Assembly: GCF_017115165.1 (NCBI RefSeq)
Contig: NZ_JABXKF010000175.1
Location: forward strand, 1 to 64,000
DNA: 64,000 nt
From: Nostoc sp. LPT
Lineage (GTDB): Bacteria; Cyanobacteriota; Cyanobacteriia; Cyanobacteriales; Nostocaceae
Direction of reading: 5' to 3'
Below, piece after piece: positions 34,798 to 44,343 of this stretch. The position numbers were made by a program, and so were the translations under genes. Within the stretch, counting starts at the first letter, position 1. Each line of letters begins with the position of its first letter. The notes beneath the pieces were generated by a model. That model worked only from the letters and a program-made list of their open reading frames with translations. It was not told the DNA's origin and ran no database searches.

Positions 34798-37473
34798 TTA
34801 TTCAACCACCTCATTTACAGGGAATCTATCAATCAACTGCATCGCGCGATAGGCATTACGCTGGAAAGAATCTGGCAGATGGGGAACGTGAGGTATCTGT
34901 GATAACAAATCCAACGTCCGCCGCAAAATTCTCACGACATCGCCTTCATCCAAGGTGGTGTTTTCGCAGAGTTCTATCCACTCCATTCCCAGTGCCCATT
35001 GTTCCACGATCGCAATTAACTCAAATTCCAACCATATAGGTAGCGCTACGTTATACCGCCGTTGTAGTTGGAACATTTGGCGGCGAATTCCCCGCAATTT
35101 TGCCAAGGCTTCTGCCACTTCATTGCTGAGGTCAAAGTTAACTTTGCTATCTGGACGGGGCGTTTCCATCACTAAAGCCGCTGCTGCTGCTGCTAAATGA
35201 TGCGGATCTAAGTTATCCAATTCGCCACTAGCGAATACTAAACCCAGCCACAATTCATTCTCGCCTCGAATGGCGGCAGCGATTCGCCCTAATTGTGTGG
35301 GGACTAAGTTATCTAAAGCGCCAAAGTGTTGCAAAATTGCAATTAAATTCAGAAACTCTTCCCAATGACGTTGTGACTGTTGCTCTACTTGTCCTTGTAA
35401 CTGTTCGAGTTCGGCTTCTAGTTCGACATAGCGGGCGCGGCGCTTGAAAAGCGTTGCTGCATTGCCTGATTGATGTAGGGGATGAGCTTCTAATTGCTCT
35501 TGGACGGCGGTAGTGCGACTGAGTTGTTCTGCTACTTCTGGTGCCAGATGCAAAGATTCTATCGGATTGGAAATACGTACAGCGATCGCAAAGCTTTCTT
35601 CGTTACCACGGCGCGATTGTCCTGGCTTCAAAGGCATCTCTGGCGGTGGTAGTACATCAGGTGGCACTTCTATTCGCGGCAGTTCGGCATACAAATCAAC
35701 TACATCCCCTGTGGTTGCCACATACCACCGATTATCATGCCCCAAGCATACCAAGTAAGGAGCTTGACCAGAACCAGGCGATTTTCCTACTAAAACTGCG
35801 GTTACAGGTGAAGACACTGTGATATTTTTGCCCTTGAGACTCAACAGAGTTCCTGACACTGCAAAGCCCAACATCATTACCAATTCCTCGTGTCGGTCTG
35901 ACTGTGCTTGCTCTTGCAAGGTTTTCAATATCTGGCGTTCCACCTTCAGGCGTTGCCGCAATTTCTCATAAACTGCCAGTTCATTTTCATCAACTGCGGC
36001 AATTTGCTCATGTAGTTGAGCTAATTGTGTTTGCAACTCGGCAATCTCATCGTATTCTGGTCTTAAATGCAAGGTGGCCATATACTGCCCAAAACTGCGC
36101 TCTATCAGTTCCCTGGTTTGCTCTAGGGTGTGGGTTTGCAGCAAATTGAGTACCATGCCATAACTGGGCGTAAATTGGCTTACTAGAGGGTCTGGCTTGG
36201 ATGTTCCCAAATATGCAGCTTCTTTGGCTCCTTCAAAGGGAGTTTGGACTGTCACCACATGACCTTGTTTATCCATCCCTCGGCGGCCTGCTCGTCCAGC
36301 CATTTGCAAAAATTCGGAAGCGTTCAACAGGCGGTGTCCAGTATCGGTACGCTTGGAAAGGGTAGAAATTACCGTTGTCCGGGCGGGCATATTAATTCCC
36401 GCTGCTAGTGTCTCAGTGGCAAATACTACTTTAATCAGCCCTTGCTGAAATAGTTCTTCTACCAGTGCTTTCCAAGCAGGTAAAATCCCAGCGTGGTGGG
36501 CAGCAATTCCCCGATACAGGGGTGCAATTTGTCCAGAACGCCCGGCTTCCGGATTGCGGGCTAAAAACTCATCAATCTGTTGCCGCAAAATCTGGGACTC
36601 TTCATTATTTACCAGCCATAAATCACCTACTTCCGCCACCGCTTTATCACATCCCCGGCGGCTAAAGATAAAGTAAATTGCTGGTAGCATATCCCGTTGC
36701 TCTAACTGGCTAAGGGTAAAAATTATACCCGGAGCTTCAGGTCTGCCATTTCTTCCCCTATCCCTTTCTCCCCCTTTGGCTTTTTTCTTCTGAAGCCGGG
36801 GGTTAATTTTGGTTTTGCTATCATTCAGCAGGGGGAATAACCCTTTAGGATTGCAAAAGTGAAATTCTAAGGGGACTGGGCGAAAATCGGAGTAAATCAG
36901 GTCAGTTGGGCCGTGAACGCGGTTTAGCCAATCGGTGAGTTGATCGCTATTGGCAACCGTTGCTGAGAGGGCTGCCAGTTGCACTTCACGGGGACAATAG
37001 ATGATTGATTCTTCCCAAACAGTACCGCGCTGGCGATCGTTCATATAGTGGCACTCATCAAGTATCACCGCTTCAACGTCTACTAATGAGATGCCGATTT
37101 GCCCAATCGGTGTGCCATAGAGCATATTTCGGAAAATTTCTGTGGTCATCACCAAAATCGGTGCATCTCTGTTAATGGAAGCATCTCCAGTTAACAGTCC
37201 GACTCGATCGAACCCGAATTTTTCTCGAAAGTCACGTAATTTTTGATTCGACAGCGCCTTCAGGGGAGTAGTATAAAATACACGTTTTCCTCGCGCTAGG
37301 GCGCGATAAATGGCGTATTCCCCGACTAATGTTTTGCCCGAACCTGTGGGGGCACATACGACTACGGAGCGTCCAGCGTTCAGGGACGCGATCGCTTCTT
37401 TTTGAAACTGATCCAGTTCAAAGGGAAATATAGACCCTAAGTCAAGTTCTGGAGACGGTGCAGGATAATTCAC
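34798..37473 (-). CDS. Ski2/Mtr4-like DExH-box RNA helicase
   Basis: An 891-residue superfamily 2 helicase: APTGSGKT Walker A (about 40-47), DECHYM (DECH) box, LSATVAN, TETLAAGINMPART and QMAGRAGRRGMD motif VI, then a long C-terminal helical region typical of Ski2/Mtr4-type proteins. Members unwind structured RNA. A Lys/Arg-rich insert (QKKKAKGGERDRGRNGRPE) lies between the two helicase lobes. The full set of motifs suggests it is active. Its minus-strand promoter lies before 37,474. Confidence 0.9.
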   Translation of the reverse strand: MNYPAPSPELDLGSIFPFELDQFQKEAIASLNAGRSVVVCAPTGSGKTLVGEYAIYRALARGKRVFYTTPLKALSNQKLRDFREKFGFDRVGLLTGDASINRDAPILVMTTEIFRNMLYGTPIGQIGISLVDVEAVILDECHYMNDRQRGTVWEESIIYCPREVQLAALSATVANSDQLTDWLNRVHGPTDLIYSDFRPVPLEFHFCNPKGLFPLLNDSKTKINPRLQKKKAKGGERDRGRNGRPEAPGIIFTLSQLEQRDMLPAIYFIFSRRGCDKAVAEVGDLWLVNNEESQILRQQIDEFLARNPEAGRSGQIAPLYRGIAAHHAGILPAWKALVEELFQQGLIKVVFATETLAAGINMPARTTVISTLSKRTDTGHRLLNASEFLQMAGRAGRRGMDKQGHVVTVQTPFEGAKEAAYLGTSKPDPLVSQFTPSYGMVLNLLQTHTLEQTRELIERSFGQYMATLHLRPEYDEIAELQTQLAQLHEQIAAVDENELAVYEKLRQRLKVERQILKTLQEQAQSDRHEELVMMLGFAVSGTLLSLKGKNITVSSPVTAVLVGKSPGSGQAPYLVCLGHDNRWYVATTGDVVDLYAELPRIEVPPDVLPPPEMPLKPGQSRRGNEESFAIAVRISNPIESLHLAPEVAEQLSRTTAVQEQLEAHPLHQSGNAATLFKRRARYVELEAELEQLQGQVEQQSQRHWEEFLNLIAILQHFGALDNLVPTQLGRIAAAIRGENELWLGLVFASGELDNLDPHHLAAAAAALVMETPRPDSKVNFDLSNEVAEALAKLRGIRRQMFQLQRRYNVALPIWLEFELIAIVEQWALGMEWIELCENTTLDEGDVVRILRRTLDLLSQIPHVPHLPDSFQRNAYRAMQLIDRFPVNEVVE

Positions 37474-37534
37474 TCAATCACATTTGCAACCAGATTGTTT
37501 ACTATACTAACGAGTCTTTTGTCAACTTCGTTAG

Positions 37535-37582
37535 GCATTGGGCATTGGGCATTGGCCATTGGGCATTGGGCATTGGGTATTG
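37535..37582. repeat. Heptanucleotide tandem repeat (GGCATTG)n
   Basis: Six or seven copies of GGCATTG with two variants (GGCCATT, GGGTATT). It lies between the Ski2-like helicase and proC. The same repeat starts the window. Confidence 0.9.
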
Positions 37583-37644
37583 CAAAACTCTTACTTAGTG
37601 TTCATTCCCCATGCGCTATGCCCCATGCCCCATTCCCTAGTCTC

Positions 37645-38463
37645 TCATTTTCCCAGCTCTTGCGATCGCTCTGTGGCAGCTTTGACTGCTTCAATTAAAG
37701 CGGAACGAAATCCTGCTTGTTCTAGCTTGGCAATCCCGGCAATGGTTGTACCACCGGGACTGGTAACACGATCTTTGAGTTCTGCTGGGTGTATTTTGGT
37801 TTCCTGCAACAGTTTCGCTGTTCCCAGTACGGTTTGCAAGGCCAGTTGATTAGCAATTGCTCTAGGTAAACCTGCGGCTACTCCGCCATCTGCAAGTGCT
37901 TCTACCATGAGCGCCACGTAAGCGGGGCCGCTACCAGATAGCCCTGTAACTGCATCCATCAGCGCTTCTGAAACTTCTACTACTTCACCCACAGCAGAAA
38001 AAACTTGCTGTGCTATTTGGTGATGCAAGGCATTGGTATATGCACCTAAACAAATCGCGGTAACTCCTACTCCCACTGTTGCCGGGGTGTTGGGCATTGC
38101 TCTAATCACTGGCAATTGCACAAATGCAGCTTCTAGCTGACTTAAAGTTACACCCGCCAAAATGGAAACGATCAACGGTGAGTGTTCTCTATTAAGAATA
38201 TCAATATGTGCTAATTCTTGAGCGATCGCACTAAACACCTGCGGTTTCACTGCCAAAAAGACAACTTCTTTTGCTTGTGTGAAAACCTGGCTATTATCTG
38301 TCGTCACAGCAACACCGTATTGCTGCTTTAAAAAATTTAAGCGTGAAGATAGCGGTTCGCTAACTATCACTTCTGATGATTCATAAATTCCACGCATTAT
38401 AAGGCGGGATAAGAGTGCTTCTCCCATTACCCCACCACCAATTAAGCCAAATTTTATAGTCAT
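37645..38463 (-). CDS. proC: Pyrroline-5-carboxylate reductase
   Basis: A 272-residue enzyme of normal length. N-terminal NAD(P)-binding GLIGGGVMGEAL, the conserved IRAMPNTPATVGVGVTA segment, and the C-terminal dimerisation signature (RVTSPGGTTIAG) are all present. It catalyses the last step of proline synthesis, reduction of pyrroline-5-carboxylate. It follows sepF on the same strand, part of a cyanobacterial cluster pipX-pipY-sepF-proC. Confidence 0.95.
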   Translation of the reverse strand: MTIKFGLIGGGVMGEALLSRLIMRGIYESSEVIVSEPLSSRLNFLKQQYGVAVTTDNSQVFTQAKEVVFLAVKPQVFSAIAQELAHIDILNREHSPLIVSILAGVTLSQLEAAFVQLPVIRAMPNTPATVGVGVTAICLGAYTNALHHQIAQQVFSAVGEVVEVSEALMDAVTGLSGSGPAYVALMVEALADGGVAAGLPRAIANQLALQTVLGTAKLLQETKIHPAELKDRVTSPGGTTIAGIAKLEQAGFRSALIEAVKAATERSQELGK

Positions 38464-38610
38464 TAGTCATTGGTCATTAGTCATTGGTGAGCCAGTGCGG
38501 TCTTCTCCCAAAGGGAGAGGCTAGCGCCAAGGGGGTTTCCCCCATGAGCAACTGGCGCTAGCGACGCAGGAGCGTCACCCGAAGGGTCATTAGTCATTAG
38601 TCGTTTGTCA
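38464..38610. repeat. Intergenic repeats (CATTAGT heptamers and a CGCTAGCG-type element)
   Basis: Heptamers of the CATTAGT/CATTGGT type flank a GC-rich block (about 38,502-38,590) whose CTCCCAAAGGGAGAGGCTAG and CGCTAGCGACGCAGGAGCGTC-type parts recur near 25,920 and 14,610. This indicates one dispersed repeat family present at least three times here. Confidence 0.75.
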
Positions 38611-38675
38611 TTTATCACTACGATCAAAACCCAGGACAAATGACAAAGGACAAACGACTAAATACTAATTTAACT

Positions 38676-39275
38676 TTATTGTGCCATCCGGTTAGTTTCG
38701 TTGCCCCAGGTTTGATTTGGAGTACCTGTGGGACGAGATGGACGTGCTGGTGGTTGTGGTACTTCATGAAGAACGCCACCTTGAGTGCTAACTTGGACAC
38801 AGCTTGGCGTAAACAAAAAGATGCTCTCACCAATGCGCTCTTGATGTCCATCTAATGCGTAAGTACCACCTGCAACAAAATCTACTGCTCGTTGAGCTTG
38901 ATCTGGGTCCATGATTGTCAGATTTAATACCACTGACTTGCGTTCTCGCAACGCTTGAATTGCCTGAGGCATTTCTTCAAAGGTGCGTGGTTCGAGTACT
39001 AAAACTTCCGAAATTCCGTTAATTGCTCCTGGCATACCAATCACATTCCCCATTGGCTTTGAACCTGCTGTCATATCATCTCCCATTGTAGGCACTGGTT
39101 CCCGCCAGCGTCGATTTTGAGCGGTTGTGCTTTCTTGCGGTGCTGGTTGGGGATTTTCTTGCTGATACAGATTTTGGTAATTATTATCTGTATCTGGTTC
39201 TTCTTCGTAATACTCGTATTCTACTTGCTCATTTAGACCCACAAAGTCTCTGAGTTTGGAAAATATGTTGTTCAT
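38676..39275 (-). CDS. sepF: Cell division protein SepF
   Basis: A 199-residue protein with an N-terminal amphipathic membrane-targeting helix ([14 protein letters not shown]), an acidic, Tyr-rich and Gln-rich linker (20-60), and the C-terminal SepF domain (about 95-180: [39 protein letters not shown]). SepF anchors FtsZ to the membrane in Gram-positives and cyanobacteria (Cdv2). Located between proC and pipY, as in other cyanobacteria. Confidence 0.95.
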   Translation of the reverse strand: MNNIFSKLRDFVGLNEQVEYEYYEEEPDTDNNYQNLYQQENPQPAPQESTTAQNRRWREPVPTMGDDMTAGSKPMGNVIGMPGAINGISEVLVLEPRTFEEMPQAIQALRERKSVVLNLTIMDPDQAQRAVDFVAGGTYALDGHQERIGESIFLFTPSCVQVSTQGGVLHEVPQPPARPSRPTGTPNQTWGNETNRMAQ

Positions 39276-39662
39276 GGTGCGTGTACTCTCCTGATGCGAA
39301 TTGCCTGCATTGACTTAGGCTGAGGATTGATTGAGCTTTTGAGCGATGCCTACGGCGGTAAACTACGCGACATCGGTGGATATTTCAGCAACTTTATTGC
39401 TAGTTGTAGCCCATATTACGAGTTTTGGCGATGAACTGACACTTATTGGAAAGGTCTGTGCATCGCCCAAACACAATAATGAGTCAAGATTATATCCTAA
39501 GGTTTATCCAAAGGAAACTTCTTTATACCCCATTTTTTCTTGGCGATTGCTCTTGTCAATACTATATCCTTTGTTTCCAATTGCACCAGTCTGTTACAAA
39601 ATTCTTGTCATCAAATTCTTAGCTTCTATTAATACCCAAGAGCAAGGCTGATGATTAATCGG
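39276..39662. other. 386-bp gap
   Basis: This lies between sepF and pipY on the minus strand, so it must hold the sepF promoter. No hairpin, RNA or convincing reading frame was recognised. Confidence 0.4.
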
Positions 39663-40331
39663 CTAAGAGCGATCGCCAAACAATATGGTTCCTAATCGTA
39701 CCATCGTTGCGCCTGCTTGCACTGCCAGTTCGTAGTCGCCTGACATACCCATAGATAGGTGCTGCATTTTAATCTGCGACCAGTTTTGCTCCTGGATTTC
39801 TTTGGCTAGCTCACGATTGAGATTAAACACACTGAGAATTTCGGAATCATTTAATCCTGAAGGCGGAATTGTCATCAAACCTTGAATTTGTAAATTTTTG
39901 TATTGATTGAGTGTAGGTAAATCAGCCAGAAGTTCTGGCACACTCCAACCAGACTTGTTGGCATCGGGAAGAATTTTCACTTGCAGGCAAACCTGGGGAT
40001 TCACTCCTAGCTGTTGCGCCAATTGGTCTAAGCGCTGTGCCAGCTTCAAATTATCCACGGAGTGAATCCAAGGGAAATGCTCGATGGCTTTTTTGGCTTT
40101 ATTGCTTTGCAAATGTCCAATAAAGTGCCAGGTAATATCCGGTAGGTCTTGCAACTCGGCTTGTTTGCTGGCAGCTTCTTGGATACGACTTTCCCCAAAA
40201 TCACGAATTCCTGCGTTGTATGCAGACCGAATGGCCTGGGCAGAAACTTGCTTGCTAACAGCAATCAATTTGATTGAAGTTGGCAGGGAGGAACGAATAG
40301 TAACAATACGTTCGGAAATCGAACTGTTCAT
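39663..40331 (-). CDS. pipY: PLP homeostasis protein YggS/PipY
   Basis: A 222-residue PLP-binding protein of the YggS/COG0325 family. PLP lysine in LIAVSKQVSA, GESRIQEA, WHFIGHLQSNK, then LSMGMSGDYELA and VRLGTILFG at the end. It has no known catalytic reaction and is thought to balance PLP and amino-acid pools. The start codon overlaps the pipX stop by four bases (40,328-40,331), so they are translationally coupled. Confidence 0.95.
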   Translation of the reverse strand: MNSSISERIVTIRSSLPTSIKLIAVSKQVSAQAIRSAYNAGIRDFGESRIQEAASKQAELQDLPDITWHFIGHLQSNKAKKAIEHFPWIHSVDNLKLAQRLDQLAQQLGVNPQVCLQVKILPDANKSGWSVPELLADLPTLNQYKNLQIQGLMTIPPSGLNDSEILSVFNLNRELAKEIQEQNWSQIKMQHLSMGMSGDYELAVQAGATMVRLGTILFGDRS

Positions 40332-40606
40332 TGGAAGGTGCGCTGGAAAACACTCTGAAGCTGATCGTACTCCTGAGATTGTCCACTGCGCCGCAGGGTA
40401 CGTAAGCGATTTTCCAACATCATTCTAGCCTCAGTACGTCCTAGAGACTGGAATTTAACACCTTTAACGTCATTTGCCACCAAAAAAAATAAGCGCTGGG
40501 CATAAAGTGTGGTGAACAAATCCTGGTTCTCATCAACCATACAGATTTTGTAGAGTAAACCCCAAGTTGGATGGTTTATGTAAGTTTCTGCGTTTTCTGG
40601 ATTCAT
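40328..40606 (-). CDS. pipX: NtcA co-activator / PII-binding protein PipX
   Basis: A 92-residue protein, the typical PipX length. It opens with the Tudor-like domain (ETYINHPTWGLLYKICMVDE), continues with the PII/NtcA-contact region (DLFTTLYAQRLFFLV) and ends in a C-terminal helical pair. PipX switches between PII and NtcA according to 2-oxoglutarate/ATP, linking nitrogen status to transcription. First gene of a cotranscribed pair with pipY. Confidence 0.93.
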   Translation of the reverse strand: MNPENAETYINHPTWGLLYKICMVDENQDLFTTLYAQRLFFLVANDVKGVKFQSLGRTEARMMLENRLRTLRRSGQSQEYDQLQSVFQRTFQ

Positions 40607-41438
40607 TTAAGAGTCAAGGTGTAGTCAAGGTGGAAGTATATATATCTTTTCGCAGTGAATTTCAAACATTCAGACGATAATACCAACATTCGTCAGAATA
40701 TTTGCTTAAAATGCGAAACTGCGGTTACGAAGACCTCGATCTAGTTCCTAATGGGCAGATGAAGCTAGTGGTAGTGAAGCGCAATGGTACAACAGAAGTC
40801 GCGAAGCGTAGATTCAAAAAGTAGAGGCTGGTGGACAAATATCACCATCTGCTTTGGTGATTTCGATTTATCAATCTGTAGGGACAAGGCACAAAATAGC
40901 GCCGATCTTCTTGTTGAAAGTTCGACATGGGAAGGAAAAACACCCTTTGAAGTTCCCAACGGCAACGGCGAGTTTTTCAACTTCTTTCCATACTGCCACA
41001 ACTGTCGCCCAATGGCACAAAATCCTAATTGGGGAGTGGAGAGTGGGGATTGGGTACAGGAAAGAAAACTATCTTCTCTTAGACCTCTTGCAAAAGTCCC
41101 TGACACCCAATATGGCAAGCTCTTAGGGTAAAAAAGTGTAGCTTTGCTGGGATGGGGTTTTTATTTTTGATTTATGCAAAAGGTCTATTGTATTATCTAG
41201 CATTTTTAGTGGTGCAATTTGTGCCTGAGCTTTGTGCAGAGATTCATCGGGGAATCGGTAAAAAATATTAAAATTAGTTTGTAGTGTTCGCCTAAGGCTG
41301 GTTCATACCAAAAATCTACGCTAAATGGTAGGGGATCAATTTTATCACTGGGTAGCTGTTCAATTTCCCATTCTGAATCCTCAATTCTGACTCCTGAATT
41401 CTGCTGTATTATCTCTTACCATTTTTTCGGTGCAAAAT
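40607..41438. other. 830-bp gap with partial reading-frame fragment and repeats
   Basis: No intact gene. On the minus strand, 41,204-41,412 reads as a protein-like frame (DPLPFSVDFWYEPALGEHYK) without a start and with a stop on each side; no family was recognised. GTATTATCT...GGTGCAA...CCTGAG occurs twice (41,189 and 41,410), the second overlapping the next gene's stop, which indicates local duplication. A short ATG frame at 40,711 (37 codons) is unsupported. Confidence 0.5.
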
Positions 41439-42356
41439 TTAGACCTGAGTTCCTATAGCTAGTCGTATTCCCCAGAATAAGATTAAAGTTGCGATCGCAA
41501 GCCAGTCACGCCCTTTTAATCGTAAGTCGTGCCACTGCACTCGATGCTCATTGGGACTGGTAAAACCCCGCACCATCATGGCATTCGCCATTTGATCGGC
41601 TCGTAAGAGCAGATTTTCCAAAAGTCTTTCTGCAACTGTCATCCAAACCTTGAATGCTCCTTTTAATCCCAGCTTTTTCCAATTAATTGCCCTTGTCATT
41701 ACGGAGCGAAATAAGTTTTGTACTTCTTCTAAAACCAAGGGAATAAAGCGCAAGGACAAGGTTAAAGTTAAAGCAATTTCTGTGACAGGCAATTTGAAGC
41801 GGCGCAAGGGTTGCATTAAGCTTTCTATGCCAGATGTGATTTCTTCTGGTGCGGTTGTCAGCAGATACAGGTTGGTGCTGTAAATCACGGTAAAGATAAG
41901 TGTACTCAGGCGTACTGCCAAACTTAAGGAGTAACGAGTCACTTTAACCGGGCCTTTGTGAAATAGCACGTAGCTGTATGCTTTTTTCTCGGCTGCTGGC
42001 TCTTTAATATTATTAGAATTTGCAGGCTGGGTTAAGATTTGTTCATTAGCTGGCAGACGTGACTGATAATCTACACCCAGACCATCAGGACTGAGGGCTG
42101 CGATCGCTAGCACAAAAAACGATAGCATTAATAGCCAACCCATTTGCTGCTGCCATACTCGTCGAGGAATTCTCGCAATCAAGGTAGCAATAATTAATAC
42201 TACCACCAGCAGCACCCGCCAATTGTTGTTGGCTAAAACATAGCTTGTTAAAAAGCTCATCAACCAGGCGAACTTGACTCGCGGATCGATTTTATGCAGC
42301 CAAGTTTGGGGTTGTTCTAAATAAAGTCCAAGTGGCAACGATCGCAATAAATCCAT
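41439..42356 (-). CDS. ECF-type transporter T component (CbiQ-like)
   Basis: A 305-residue membrane protein with several helices (KFAWLMSFLTSYVLA, VLLVVVLIIATLIARI, LLMLSFFVLAIAALS, LSTLIFTVIYSTNLYLLT, LALTLTLSLRFIPLV) and the two small coupling motifs of EcfT proteins seen in the late part (ALTLSLRFIPLVLEE, AMMVRGFTSPNEH). EcfT bridges the ATPases to a substrate-binding S component. No S or ATPase gene is adjacent, so substrate (vitamin, Co or Ni) is unknown. It follows der on the same strand. Confidence 0.85.
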   Translation of the reverse strand: MDLLRSLPLGLYLEQPQTWLHKIDPRVKFAWLMSFLTSYVLANNNWRVLLVVVLIIATLIARIPRRVWQQQMGWLLMLSFFVLAIAALSPDGLGVDYQSRLPANEQILTQPANSNNIKEPAAEKKAYSYVLFHKGPVKVTRYSLSLAVRLSTLIFTVIYSTNLYLLTTAPEEITSGIESLMQPLRRFKLPVTEIALTLTLSLRFIPLVLEEVQNLFRSVMTRAINWKKLGLKGAFKVWMTVAERLLENLLLRADQMANAMMVRGFTSPNEHRVQWHDLRLKGRDWLAIATLILFWGIRLAIGTQV

Positions 42357-42500
42357 TTTAGAGTTAGGAGTGAGGAATGAGGAGTTAGGAGTTTTGACTT
42401 TAACTCATAACTTTTACCTTGTGCCGCTATCAAACTCAAGTCGATAGGGTTCTGTAGTTAGCAATTTTGGTTTTAACTCATAACTCTCAACTCATAACTC
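42357..42500. repeat. Intergenic repeats (TTAGGAG / CTCATAA type)
   Basis: Short repeated motifs such as GAGTTAGGAGT, TAACTCATAACT and CTCCTAACT in both orientations fill the gap between cbiQ-like and der. They resemble the repeats near 55,360-55,390. They are not a coding region. Confidence 0.65.
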
Positions 42501-43871
42501 CTAACTTATTTTGACGCGAGTTGCTCTATTAACATTACCACTTTCGGCATCACGGACTTTTTTACTGCGCCACAGTAAAATAATTGGTGTGCCTTTAAAT
42601 CCTAGCTGTTGACGGAATTGCCGTTCAATGTAGCGGCGGTAGTTGTCGTTGAAGCGTTTGGAGTCGTTGACAAATAGAGCGATCGTTGGTGGTTGGCTAC
42701 TTACTTGTGTACCATAATAAATCTTGCCCTGACGCCCACCACGAGATGCTGGCGGTGAATGCCAACTAACGGCATCTGTTAAAACTTCATTAATCACTGA
42801 TGTGCTGACACGGCGTTTGTGTGATTCAGCTGCCGTTTTCACCAATTCGAGAATTTTTTCTACCCGTTGTCCTGACAAGGCACTCACAAAAATTGTTTCT
42901 GCCCATTCGGTAAAATGTAACCGTGATTGCAGAGTTTTTTCGTAGTCGTAGATTGTATAAGAGTCTTTTTCGACAGCATCCCATTTATTAACGACGATGA
43001 TGCAAGCTCGGCCTTCTTCGATAATTCGCCCAGCTAATTTTTGATCTTGCTCGGTGACTCCATCGACGGCATCTATTACTAATAAAACTACATCAGCGCG
43101 GCGAATCGCTTTGAAAGCACGGTTAATACTAAAAAATTCTGTGCCGTATTCGATGTGTTTCTTTTTGCGAATACCGGCAGTGTCAATCAATCGGTAAGTT
43201 TGTCCGGCTCGTTCAATGACAGTATCAATAGCATCGCGGGTTGTACCAGAAATGGGGCTGACAATTGCCCTTTCTTCCCCAACAAAAGAATTAAGTAAGC
43301 TCGATTTGCCCACATTTGGGCGTCCCACAATTGCTACTTTGATTTCATTAGTTTCTGGAATGTCTTCAATCGCAGGGATGTGATTAACTAACTCGTCGAG
43401 TAACTCTCCTGTGCCACTGCCATGAATCGCGGAGATGGGGTAAGGTTCGCCCAATCCCAATTCCCAAAATTCAGCAGCTTGCATTAAGCCTTGTTCTGGG
43501 GATTCACATTTATTTACTGCTAGTAGTACAGGTACGGGTTGTTGGCGCATCCATTCAGCGATTTCTAAATCTGCCGATGTGGGGCCTGTTTGACCATCGA
43601 CGACAAAAATAGCGCCACACGCTTCTGCAAGGGCTGTCATTGCCTGTTGACGAATCAGTGGTAAAAATTCCGTATCATCATTAAAAACTAAACCACCAGT
43701 GTCTACCACTAAAAATTCGCGACCATTCCAGAAAGCTGGTAGATAAGTGCGATCGCGTGTCACTCCCGGTTCATCATGGACAATCGCCGTTTGTTCCCCG
43801 GCGAGTCGATTAACCAGGGTGGATTTGCCCACATTCGGGCGTCCGATAATTGCAACAATTGGCAGTGCCAT
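42501..43871 (-). CDS. der: Ribosome biogenesis GTPase Der
   Basis: A 456-residue tandem GTPase (EngA/Der). First G domain: [18 protein letters not shown]. Second G domain: [19 protein letters not shown]. Then the C-terminal KH-like domain ([17 protein letters not shown]). Essential for 50S ribosome assembly. All motifs are intact and the length is normal. Confidence 0.97.
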   Translation of the reverse strand: MALPIVAIIGRPNVGKSTLVNRLAGEQTAIVHDEPGVTRDRTYLPAFWNGREFLVVDTGGLVFNDDTEFLPLIRQQAMTALAEACGAIFVVDGQTGPTSADLEIAEWMRQQPVPVLLAVNKCESPEQGLMQAAEFWELGLGEPYPISAIHGSGTGELLDELVNHIPAIEDIPETNEIKVAIVGRPNVGKSSLLNSFVGEERAIVSPISGTTRDAIDTVIERAGQTYRLIDTAGIRKKKHIEYGTEFFSINRAFKAIRRADVVLLVIDAVDGVTEQDQKLAGRIIEEGRACIIVVNKWDAVEKDSYTIYDYEKTLQSRLHFTEWAETIFVSALSGQRVEKILELVKTAAESHKRRVSTSVINEVLTDAVSWHSPPASRGGRQGKIYYGTQVSSQPPTIALFVNDSKRFNDNYRRYIERQFRQQLGFKGTPIILLWRSKKVRDAESGNVNRATRVKIS

Positions 43872-44343
43872 AAAACCAGGGTAAGTCAGAGGTGTAGTAT
43901 ATCACGTCCTTACATTTTACTCACTTTCAACTTGAAGTTTTAATAATTTCCCCATCATCTGAAGCGATCGCTATACTTCGGGTAAAACTGCTTTTTTGGC
44001 GCTCTGCTTCGCGCCTTTACAACGGACATTTTGACGCTACTTGCTACCCTGCGGGAACGCTAAAAGCGAACAACGGGGAAAATACACACGCAGGTGTCTT
44101 TGGCTTGGCGCAAGACAAAAAATGTTATCCGAAAAATACCCGTGGGGGTACTTTTTAAATTTAATTGGATATTTTATAGTCATGACAAAGGTTTTGGTGA
44201 ATGTCCTAAAACCTAGATATCCGGTTATCTTGTGCATAGAATAAAGACTTTCAACCAACATAAAAGTGGGGAAATAAACCAAAATCCCAATCATTATTAT
44301 CTGAGCAGTTTAAAAATCATAGCTTCAGGAGATACAAATAATC
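43872..44343. other. 470-bp gap upstream of the caspase locus
   Basis: It contains a GC-rich CCCTGCGGGAACGCTAAAAG-type dispersed element around 44,045-44,070 and no gene. The promoter of the caspase-hydrolase gene must lie in the last 200 bp. No operator-like palindrome was clear. AGGAG occurs about 12 bases before the start. Confidence 0.5.

Noticed and set aside
39346-39651. Plus-strand frame between sepF and pipY
   Set aside because: No recognisable domain, composition unlike the neighbours and no ribosome-binding site.
40784-41131. Plus-strand frame of 115 codons near pipX
   Set aside because: Three overlapping frames in both orientations are equally open and none has a known domain; treated as non-coding.
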